Notes under the pieces: model-generated
What the model was told of the DNA's origin: nothing
What the model saw: only the letters and a program-made list of their open reading frames with translations
The model's database searches: none
Shown: positions 1 through 5,733 of the stretch, in pieces
Layout of the letters: the number at the start of each line of letters is the position of its first letter
Numbering within the stretch: position 1 is the stretch's first letter
Source: JABDLF01 sp041609715
GTDB taxonomy: Bacteria; Pseudomonadota; Gammaproteobacteria; Steroidobacterales; JABDLF01
Direction: 5' to 3'
Length of the DNA stretch: 7,149 bases
Assembly: GCA_041609715.1 (NCBI GenBank)
Contig: JBFIQI010000118.1
Span: 1-7,149 of the forward strand
Translations under genes and position numbers: made by a program

Positions 1-1
1 C

Positions 2-76
2 AGTGACGGCCTTATCCAGGTCGGGCCGCCGCAGTGGGGTGGTGTCAGGGTTGCTGCTGATGAGTCTAACTCCTGA
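2..76 (+). CDS. possible 3' end of an upstream gene (partial)
   Basis: Reading from base 2 gives 24 uninterrupted codons ending in a TGA at 74-76. The peptide contains DGLIQVGPPQWGGVRVAADE, whose composition looks like an ordinary soluble protein C-terminus; the other two + frames give a stop at once or an Arg/Ser-rich peptide. I do not recognise a family from so few residues. The A-rich run just after the stop is not a terminator. A short minus-strand reading through the same bases is also open, so the existence and the strand of this gene are uncertain. Confidence 0.3.
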   Translation, partial: SDGLIQVGPPQWGGVRVAADESNS

Positions 77-202
77 AAAAAGCAAAAATATTCGACCGCA
101 AGCCCGATGGTGGACGGGCCCCGAGAGTGCATGCGAAGTGCTTCTGTAAGACTGGCGCCCCGCATCTGTCGTGCCCGACCGTCTCAGGCTAATTAAAGCT
201 TA

Positions 203-220
203 TTGCAATGCAACATGCAA
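203..220. repeat. short inverted/direct repeat (TTGCA-A-TGCAA, then ATGCAA)
   Basis: Bases 203-213 read TTGCAATGCAA, a perfect 5-bp inverted repeat around one central base. ATGCAA at 208-213 recurs at 215-220 with a 7-base period. The element lies about 310 bases upstream of the first operon gene in an AT-rich patch. It has the shape of a small dimeric regulator site, but I cannot assign a regulator and such short repeats arise by chance. Confidence 0.3.
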
Positions 221-384
221 AGGCTGGCCAGTTGTCCGATAGTATCGTTCGCGTGCCCGGGCAACAGGGCGTGCGCCAAAGCAGTCTCTTGGGAGCTTGA
301 CCGGCCGTGTCATTTGGATTCTGGCGGAGGTAGGCGTCCTGATGATTTTTCTGCTGGCAAAAATGTACTATTGTTGCCGAATAA

Positions 385-418
385 TTGCGGTTGACTTTGT
401 TGCTCCCTAATTAAGCAT
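385..418 (+). promoter_or_regulatory. weak candidate promoter for the Ton operon
   Basis: Two sigma70-like readings overlap here. One is TTGCGG (385-390), a 17-base spacer and TAATTA (408-413). The other is the better -35 TTGACT (391-396), a 16-base spacer and the poor -10 AAGCAT (413-418). Either would leave a leader of roughly 105-110 bases before the ATG at 530. Neither pair is close to consensus, so this marks the most likely area and is not a firm call. Confidence 0.22.
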
Positions 419-529
419 CGAAATCATCCGCAGATTAAGAAAAGTGTTGTCAGGGGTGGGCAGCTGCTAGCTGTCTCCTCGATTCAAAAACCATAAACTT
501 GTGAATAGCTGAATATTCCGGGGATTTTC

Positions 530-1315
530 ATGAAACATCAGACCAGACGCATGCTGCGCATGCTGGTGATTTCTCTGACGGCGCTTTGTGCCTACCTGCC
601 GGTTTCGGCTGGGGCCCAGAGCGTCGACAGCGTGATTGCTGCAGTAGTGCAGAAGAATCAGGCGGGCGCTCAATCCCAGAAGCGCATAGACGCAACTGTG
701 GATCAAACCCAGGACTTGCTGCAGGAATACAAGGTTCTGGTTAAGGAGCTTGACGGCTTGAATGTCTATAACCAGCTTCTCAACAAGCAGGTGGAAAATC
801 AGCAGCTTGAGATGCAGCAACTCGATAATGCCATCGATAAGGTTACGGTTATTGAGCGGCAGATCATGCCGTTGATGGTTCGAATGACCGATGGCCTCGA
901 GAAGTTTGTCAGCCTTGATGTGCCGTTTTTGCCTGAAGAGCGCGCCAAGCGTGTGAGAGATCTGAAGACGCTAATGGAGCGCTCAGACGTAACGGTTGCG
1001 GAAAAATTCCGCAAAGTGATGGAGGCCTTTACTATCGAGAGCGATTACGGGCGCAACATCGAAACCTACCGCGGCACATTGGCGCTGGATGGCCAGGAAC
1101 TGGAAGTAGATTTTCTGCGCATCGGCCGGGTGGCGCTGATTTATCAGACCCTGGACAGCGAGCGCACCGGCCGCTGGAATCAGGAGACCGGCCAATTCGA
1201 AGAAGTGTCTGGTTCGTTTACCAGCAGTGTGCGCGAGGCGCTGCGGGTTGCAGGTAAGCAAAAAGCGCCCGACCTGTTACTGCTGCCCTTGTCGGCGCCG
1301 GAGGATGTGCAATGA
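530..1315 (+). CDS. DUF3450 family periplasmic coiled-coil protein of the Ton cluster
   Basis: This 261-residue protein has a typical signal peptide: basic residues 2-10, a hydrophobic core at about 11-25, and an Ala-rich cleavage region near AGA|Q at 27-30. It should therefore be exported to the periplasm. Residues about 50-110 are rich in Gln, Glu, Leu and Lys with heptad-like spacing, suggesting a coiled coil. The C-terminal half carries signatures I associate with DUF3450: DVPFL at 130-134, YGRNIE from 173 and LRIGR at 196-200 followed by ALIYQT. The ATG at 530 has GGGGA at 520-524; Met8 and Met11 are alternative starts that would shorten the basic N-region. The stop overlaps the next start (ATGA, 1312-1315), implying translational coupling. 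The biochemical role is unknown. Its constant place beside TtpC-type genes suggests a periplasmic partner of the motor, which is inference. Confidence 0.88.
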   Translation: MKHQTRRMLRMLVISLTALCAYLPVSAGAQSVDSVIAAVVQKNQAGAQSQKRIDATVDQTQDLLQEYKVLVKELDGLNVYNQLLNKQVENQQLEMQQLDNAIDKVTVIERQIMPLMVRMTDGLEKFVSLDVPFLPEERAKRVRDLKTLMERSDVTVAEKFRKVMEAFTIESDYGRNIETYRGTLALDGQELEVDFLRIGRVALIYQTLDSERTGRWNQETGQFEEVSGSFTSSVREALRVAGKQKAPDLLLLPLSAPEDVQ

Positions 1316-2694
1316 AAACCAGAATAACTTTAATTGCGCTTGGCTTGCTGATGATCGGGGCGCCTATTGCCCAGGCCCAGGAAGGCCAGGCGAGGTCGTT
1401 GAGCGAGTTGTTGCGTTTGGTGGAGCAGGGCCGGGCCTCGGAAGCCCAGGAAAACCGGCAGCGCGAGCGTGAGTTTCAAGCGGACAGAGCCAACCAACAG
1501 AAAATTCTGAACGATACAAAAGCGCGCAAGGCAGCGGCTGAACGTCGCAGCGAACAGCTGGAAAATACGTTTGAAGCCAACGAAGTCATCCTCGCGGAGA
1601 AACAGGACGCGCTGGAGAAACGTCTGGGGTCTCTGAAAGAGCTGTTCGGCGTCCTGCAACAGGTTGCCGGCGACACCCAGGGCTTTTTCGATGATTCGCT
1701 GACCAGCATCCAGTACCCGGACAGAGGCGAGTTTCTGACAGAACTGGGTTCCAAGATGGGCAGCGCCACAGAGTTGGCGTCCATCGAGGAAATCGAGCGC
1801 TTGTGGTTCGAGTTGCAACGCGAAGCCACCGAGAACGGTAAAGTGGCCCGGTTTACCACAACGGTGACCAATACCGACGGGACCACCGCCGAGGAGACCG
1901 TAGTCCGCGTGGGCGCATTCAATGTTGTCGCCGACGGCAATTACCTCGAATACAATCCCGCGACCGGGAATTTGCTGGTCCTGAGCCGGCAACCGCCCCA
2001 GGGTCGCTATGTGAAATCCACATCAGAACTGGTGAAAGCTGCGCAAGGTTCCGGTCCCGTGGCATTCGCCGTCGACCCCACTCGCGGACAGATCCTGCGA
2101 TCGCTGATCAGTACGCCGACGCTCAAGGAGCGCATCGACCAGGGCGGAACGGTCGGCTACCTGATCCTGGCATTGGGAGCACTGGGCCTGTTGCTGGCGC
2201 TGGAGCGCCTGATTTCGCTCAGCACTGCCAGCCGCAAGGTAACGGCGCAGTTGAAGAGTTCCAAAGCCGCTGATAACAATCCACTGGGCCGGGTCCTCAA
2301 GGTTGCGGAGGAAAACCGGGGAATGGATCGCGAATCGCTGGAACTCAAGCTCGGCGAGGCCATCTTAAAAGAAACACCGGCGCTGAATCGTGGCGTGCTG
2401 TTCCTGAAGATTATCGCGGTGATTGCGCCGCTGATGGGTCTGCTGGGAACGGTTACCGGCATGATCAATACGTTCCAGGCGATTACGCTATACGGCACGG
2501 GCGATCCGAAACTCATGGCGGGCGGTATTTCGCAAGCCCTGGTGACCACAGTGCTGGGGCTGGTGGTTGCGATCCCGATGGTGTTGTTACACACGCTGGT
2601 TTCGGGGCGCAGCAACCGTATCGTGCACGTCTTGCAGGAGCAGAGCGCCGGCATTATTGCCGAGCGTGACGAGCAGGAAGGTCGGGGTGCCTGA
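1312..2694 (+). CDS. ttpC: TtpC-like MotA/TolQ/ExbB channel protein with large periplasmic domain
   Basis: This 460-residue protein fuses two parts. Residues 1-22 are a signal sequence with a possible cleavage after AQA. Residues about 30-110 are highly charged and Gln/Glu/Arg-rich (probable coiled coil), followed by a further periplasmic region to about 279. A transmembrane helix at about 280-302 then leads into an ExbB/TolQ domain: cytoplasmic stretch, second helix with PLMGLLGTVTGM at 373-384, third helix with ALVTTVLGLVVAIP at 409-422, and a short charged tail. The third helix closely follows the classic ExbB/TolQ pattern, including paired Thr residues. In Vibrio, TtpC is required for TonB2-dependent iron uptake; a role as an extra channel or coupling subunit here is inferred. 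The start overlaps the previous stop by 4 bases and has GGAGG at 1301-1305. It is far longer than a plain ExbB (about 175-245 residues) because of the periplasmic extension. Confidence 0.92.
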   Translation: MKTRITLIALGLLMIGAPIAQAQEGQARSLSELLRLVEQGRASEAQENRQREREFQADRANQQKILNDTKARKAAAERRSEQLENTFEANEVILAEKQDALEKRLGSLKELFGVLQQVAGDTQGFFDDSLTSIQYPDRGEFLTELGSKMGSATELASIEEIERLWFELQREATENGKVARFTTTVTNTDGTTAEETVVRVGAFNVVADGNYLEYNPATGNLLVLSRQPPQGRYVKSTSELVKAAQGSGPVAFAVDPTRGQILRSLISTPTLKERIDQGGTVGYLILALGALGLLLALERLISLSTASRKVTAQLKSSKAADNNPLGRVLKVAEENRGMDRESLELKLGEAILKETPALNRGVLFLKIIAVIAPLMGLLGTVTGMINTFQAITLYGTGDPKLMAGGISQALVTTVLGLVVAIPMVLLHTLVSGRSNRIVHVLQEQSAGIIAERDEQEGRGA

Positions 2695-2715
2695 ATCAGA
2701 TAACGGAGCAAGGTA

Positions 2716-3243
2716 ATGTATCGGCTTGCAGACTGGTATTACGCCACGCTCGATTTCCTGACCATGGGCGGCGATGTCCTGTCATGGCTCGCCGTGCTCA
2801 TGCTGGTCATGTGGATTCTGATTATCGAGCGATTCATTTATTTCCGCACCCGGCACAAGAAGCTTGTTGCCGAAGCCATGGACACCTGGGAGGCGCGCAG
2901 CGAGCGCAAGTCCTGGGATGCCCACCAGATCAGGGAGGCGCTGATTTCCCGGGTCAAGATGAGCGGCAACGCGACTTTGCCGCTGATCAAAACCCTGGTG
3001 GCGCTCTGTCCGCTGCTGGGCTTGCTGGGTACCGTAACCGGCATGATCGCCATTTTTGACGTGATGGCTATTGCCGGTACCGGCAATGCCCGCTCCATGG
3101 CTGACGGCGTATCAAAAGCGACTATTCCGACGATGGCGGGCATGGTGGGCGCGCTTTCAGGGGTGTTCGCCTCGACCATTCTCAACAGCATGGCCGAGCG
3201 CGAACGGGAACTGCTGCAAGACCACCTGACCATGGATCACTGA
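2716..3243 (+). CDS. exbB: ExbB-type proton channel subunit (short ExbB2 form)
   Basis: This 175-residue inner-membrane protein of the MotA/TolQ/ExbB family forms the proton-conducting complex with ExbD. Helix 1 lies at about 21-41 and ends in IIERFIYF, a typical ExbB junction. A cytoplasmic loop rich in charged residues follows. Helix 2 contains PLLGLLGTVTGM at 99-110, and helix 3 starts with KATIPTMAGMV at 134-144. Helix 3 differs from TtpC and classical ExbB: the usual ALGL..AIP pattern is replaced by TMAGMVGALSG, although Thr136 and Thr139 remain. The protein is shorter than E. coli ExbB (244 residues) and has no N-terminal extension. It begins 21 bases after ttpC, with GGAG at 2705-2708 before the ATG, and exbD follows 11 bases after its stop. 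Assignment to the family is firm; the number 2 in ExbB2 rests on gene order and length. Confidence 0.93.
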   Translation: MYRLADWYYATLDFLTMGGDVLSWLAVLMLVMWILIIERFIYFRTRHKKLVAEAMDTWEARSERKSWDAHQIREALISRVKMSGNATLPLIKTLVALCPLLGLLGTVTGMIAIFDVMAIAGTGNARSMADGVSKATIPTMAGMVGALSGVFASTILNSMAERERELLQDHLTMDH

Positions 3244-3254
3244 GGACCGCAAAC

Positions 3255-3662
3255 ATGCGTAGACCTTTTCAGGGCGTAGGCCAACAGGAAGAAGAGAATG
3301 AGATCAATATCACGCCGATGTTGGACGTGGTATTCATCATGCTTATTTTCTTTATCGTGACAGCATCCTTCGTAAAGGAAACGGGTATCGATGTGAACAG
3401 GCCGGATGCTCAAACTGCCGTGCCTAAAGAAAAAGCCAATATTCTCATTGCAATCGACCCCAATGGCGGCATATGGATCGATCGCCGCAAGATCGATATC
3501 AGGGCCGTGCGCGCCAATATTGAACGTCTGAAAGCGGAGAATCCGCAAGGTTCTGTTGTCATACAGGCAGATAAGAAATCGGTCACCGAAACGCTGATCG
3601 CTGTGATGGATGCCGCACGCCAGGCGGGTGTTTATAACGTTTCGATTGCCGCCCAGAATTAG
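3255..3662 (+). CDS. exbD: ExbD biopolymer transport protein
   Basis: This 135-residue ExbD/TolR-family protein has a short cytoplasmic N-terminus with an acidic patch (QQEEENEINITP), one transmembrane helix at about 23-43 and a periplasmic domain of about 90 residues. Asp24 in PMLDVVFIML matches the conserved membrane aspartate that is essential for proton use in ExbD/TolR. The periplasmic part shows the usual features: a DxNG-like turn (IDPNGGIWID), VVIQADKKS and a closing VMDAARQAGV segment. Length is typical of the family. The ATG at 3255 has GAGGA at 3242-3246, overlapping the exbB stop. The gene sits between exbB and tonB, with 15 bases to tonB, as expected of a motor operon. Confidence 0.94.
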   Translation: MRRPFQGVGQQEEENEINITPMLDVVFIMLIFFIVTASFVKETGIDVNRPDAQTAVPKEKANILIAIDPNGGIWIDRRKIDIRAVRANIERLKAENPQGSVVIQADKKSVTETLIAVMDAARQAGVYNVSIAAQN

Positions 3663-3677
3663 GGCAGGAAGGCGAAC

Positions 3678-4286
3678 ATGATTAGCAGAGTCGGGACATC
3701 GATTCTTCTTGGAGGCGCAATAACCTGGGGCCTGCTGGGAGTGATGCAGGTGCTGATCGCAACGGGTAAAGGCGCTTTGACCGACACTGAAGCCACACAC
3801 TTTGTGGATTTCGTCAGGGTCAAACCAGAAGAGACGCTCGAGCAGAAACAGCGCAAACCCAAGAAACCGCCCCAGCCCGAACAGCCACCACCGGATATGC
3901 CGCAACCCCAGCAGGATGCTGTGGATCCCTCGGCTGATGCCATTTCGGTCGCGCAGGTTCCGGTCAGCGCCGAAATGGACATTCCCAGCAGCTTCGGTCT
4001 CGCGGTAAGCGACGGCGACTATTTACCCATCGTCAAGGTTGCACCCGTTTATCCAAGGCGTGCGCTGCAGCGCGGTATTGAAGGACACGTAATTGTGGAG
4101 TTTACGGTGACCCGGCAGGGCACGGTTCGTGACCCCTTCGTGGTGGAGTCGACCAGCAGCCTGTTGGAAAAGGCCGCCCTGGAGGCCGTTCTGAAATTCA
4201 AATACAAGCCCAAGGTCGTAGATGGTGAACCAGTAGAGGTGGCCGGTGTTCAGAACAAGATCACTTTCCGCCTGGAAGAAGGATGA
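3678..4286 (+). CDS. tonB: TonB energy-transducing protein
   Basis: This 202-residue protein has the three TonB parts. A single N-terminal membrane anchor spans about 5-28. A proline-rich spacer at about 55-84 (KPKKPPQPEQPPPDMPQPQ) can cross the periplasm. A C-terminal TonB domain spans about 115-202, with PVYPRRA (Tyr125-Pro126), GHVIVEFTV, a VVESTSS..LEKAALEAV helix and KYKPKVVDGEPVEV. It should pass energy from ExbB/ExbD to TonB-dependent outer-membrane receptors. It is shorter than E. coli TonB (239 residues), mainly in the spacer. The anchor reads S8-ILL-G12, so the histidine of the SxxxH motif known in E. coli TonB is missing. AGGAAGG precedes the ATG. The next gene starts 18 bases after the stop. 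Confidence 0.93.
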   Translation: MISRVGTSILLGGAITWGLLGVMQVLIATGKGALTDTEATHFVDFVRVKPEETLEQKQRKPKKPPQPEQPPPDMPQPQQDAVDPSADAISVAQVPVSAEMDIPSSFGLAVSDGDYLPIVKVAPVYPRRALQRGIEGHVIVEFTVTRQGTVRDPFVVESTSSLLEKAALEAVLKFKYKPKVVDGEPVEVAGVQNKITFRLEEG

Positions 4287-4304
4287 TCGATTCAAGAGAT
4301 TCTC

Positions 4305-5612
4305 ATGCGTAGAAAACTCAATTTTCTTATCCGTCAGCTACCGATGCTTGCATTGGCATTGCTCTCAGTTGCCATTGCGCCAGCGGTAGTCGAAACCGCT
4401 GCCGCCCAGGAGGCTGAGCAACCCGAACGCAAAACGCGCAAGACCCCTGCGATGCGGGAGAAAACCTATAAACAGCTCAGCGAAGCGCAGGTTGCTGCCG
4501 AGGCCGATAACTACCAGCAGGCCCTGGCGATTCTCAACAAGCTGCGTGGCGACGACAGCCTGAATAGTTACGAGCGAGCGCAGATGTACAACTTCTACGC
4601 TTTCATATATTACTCACAGGATCGCTACAACGATGCCGTGCGCGCTTACGAGAATGTACTTGCCCAGCCAGACCTGCCGGAGGCCCTGGAAAACGGCACC
4701 ATTTACAGCCTGGCGCAACTTTATTTTCAATCGGAAAACTACCGCAAGAGTATTGAGTACATGGAGCGGTGGTTTCGGGTGGCCAACAACCCGGGGCCTG
4801 AGCCGTATGTGATTGTCGCTCAGGCATACTATCAGCTGAAGGACTATCGCAAGGCGTTGCCAAACATTGAAACGGCCATGCGCATAGCGCGTCAGCAGGG
4901 CAAGCCGGTCAAGGAAAACTGGTTGCTGCTACAACGGTTGTTCTATTACGAACTTAACGATTACCCGAAGTCCGAACAGGTTCTCAAAGAACTTATCCGG
5001 CTTTATCCGAAGAAAGCCTATTACACGCAACTTTCGGCCGTTTACCATGAACTGAACGACGATAAAAAACAGTTGGCGGCATTGGAAATGGCTCACCTGC
5101 AGGGGATGCTCGACAGCGGGCGTGAGATTCTAAATCTTGCGCAGCTTTACGTGGCCAACGGCGTACCTTACAAGGGCGCGAAAATTCTGCAGGAGGCGGT
5201 AGACAATAATCTCGTCGAAATAAAGGAATCAAATTTGCGGTTACTGTCACAGTCATGGTTCATGGCTGGAGAATTTGAAAAGGCGATTCCGCCATTGCAG
5301 CGCGCCGCGCAGCTTTCAGACGACGGTGATCTTTATGTGCGTCTCGCGCAATCCTATTTGAATCTGGAAAGGCATGTCGAAGCGGTTGAAGCACTGCGTG
5401 CCGGCTTGGCGAAAGGCGGCGTCAGGCGGCCGGGTGATGCCCAGGTCATGCTGGGTATGTCCCTGTATGAACTCGACCGGCTTGACCAGGCGCGCTCCGC
5501 TTTCCGCGTCGCTTCGAACTATGAAGCCAATGAGCGCACCGCGCGTCAATGGATTAATCATATCGGCAATGAAGAGAACCGGCGCGCCGAGCTTGCCCGC
5601 GCTTTGAACTGA
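4305..5612 (+). CDS. secreted TPR-repeat protein of the Ton operon
   Basis: This 435-residue protein begins with a signal peptide: basic residues 2-10, a hydrophobic core at 12-27, and a likely cleavage near AAA|Q at 34-35. It has no lipobox Cys. The rest is an almost continuous array of helix pairs of TPR type from about 55 to 425, roughly nine to ten repeats. Clear units include NFYAFIYYSQDRYNDAV, YSLAQLYFQSENYRKSI, IVAQAYYQLKDYRKAL, YVRLAQSYLNLERHVEAV and VMLGMSLYELDRLDQARSAF. TPR arrays bind protein partners, so a periplasmic scaffold linking TonB, TtpC or DUF3450 is plausible but inferred. It is the last operon gene: AAGAGA lies just ahead of the ATG, the coding region ends in tandem stops TGA-TAA (5610-5615), and a terminator follows. 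Family is certain, exact role unknown. Confidence 0.9.
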   Translation: MRRKLNFLIRQLPMLALALLSVAIAPAVVETAAAQEAEQPERKTRKTPAMREKTYKQLSEAQVAAEADNYQQALAILNKLRGDDSLNSYERAQMYNFYAFIYYSQDRYNDAVRAYENVLAQPDLPEALENGTIYSLAQLYFQSENYRKSIEYMERWFRVANNPGPEPYVIVAQAYYQLKDYRKALPNIETAMRIARQQGKPVKENWLLLQRLFYYELNDYPKSEQVLKELIRLYPKKAYYTQLSAVYHELNDDKKQLAALEMAHLQGMLDSGREILNLAQLYVANGVPYKGAKILQEAVDNNLVEIKESNLRLLSQSWFMAGEFEKAIPPLQRAAQLSDDGDLYVRLAQSYLNLERHVEAVEALRAGLAKGGVRRPGDAQVMLGMSLYELDRLDQARSAFRVASNYEANERTARQWINHIGNEENRRAELARALN

Positions 5613-5660
5613 TAACCGATCGCGGTTGTTCGCCGCCGAATATTATTGAGAATACAGCTG

Positions 5661-5687
5661 CCGCCCGGTCTCGCCGGGCGGTTTCTC
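5661..5687 (+). terminator. Rho-independent terminator of the Ton operon
   Basis: CCGCCCGG (5661-5668) and CCGGGCGG (5674-5681) form a perfect 8-bp GC-only stem around the 5-base loop TCTCG. A short T-rich tail (TTTCTC) follows at once. It lies 49 bases after the TPR-gene stop on the same strand, so it should end the six-gene transcript before the ATP-grasp gene. The tail is short, so partial readthrough is possible. Confidence 0.85.
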
Positions 5688-5721
5688 GTAAGCTTGCAGA
5701 AGCAGGGCAAAATCTGTGCCC

Positions 5722-5727
5722 GGAGAA
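5722..5727 (+). promoter_or_regulatory. ribosome binding site deciding the TTG start at 5734
   Basis: GGAGAA stands 6 bases before the TTG at 5734, a good Shine-Dalgarno spacing. The earlier in-frame GTG at 5716 has only GGGCAA about 7 bases ahead, and choosing it would place GGAGAA inside the coding region. This favours TTG as the true start. Confidence 0.6.
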
Positions 5728-5733
5728 TTTTCC

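Larger units (their letters stand above)
77..529. other. long non-coding leader upstream of the Ton operon
   Basis: About 450 bases separate the possible upstream stop from the first Ton-operon gene. The only open frame of note (203-394, + strand) is Cys/Arg-rich, has no good ribosome binding site and resembles no protein I know. GC falls towards the 3' part (about 340-520), as expected of a promoter region. Visible elements are the inverted repeat at 203-213 and weak -35/-10-like hexamers at 385-418. I see no tRNA, recognisable riboswitch or Fur-box-like 19-mer. The region probably carries the operon promoter and may encode a long 5' untranslated leader. Confidence 0.5.

Noticed and set aside
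1..72. open minus-strand reading that could be the 5' end of a divergent gene
   Set aside because: The plausible frame has no ATG, GTG or TTG start next to the AGGAG-like bases; an ATC start would be needed. The + strand reading seemed slightly better.
102..119. hairpin GCCCG / CGGGC as a terminator of an upstream gene
   Set aside because: The stem is only 5 bp with an 8-base loop and no T-run follows on the + strand.
203..394. 63-codon + strand open frame in the leader
   Set aside because: Cys/Arg-rich composition, no ribosome binding site, no family resemblance; it looks like chance in non-coding DNA.
464..474. AGCT-GCT-AGCT-like palindrome near the first gene
   Set aside because: Very short and self-complementary by composition; no reason to treat it as a site.
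1330..1992. 220-codon minus-strand open frame
   Set aside because: It lies fully antisense to ttpC, whose protein is clearly real; its composition is that of a shadow frame.
3237..3905. 222-codon minus-strand open frame across exbD and tonB
   Set aside because: Antisense to two well-supported genes; rich in His, Cys and Arg, with no recognisable domain.
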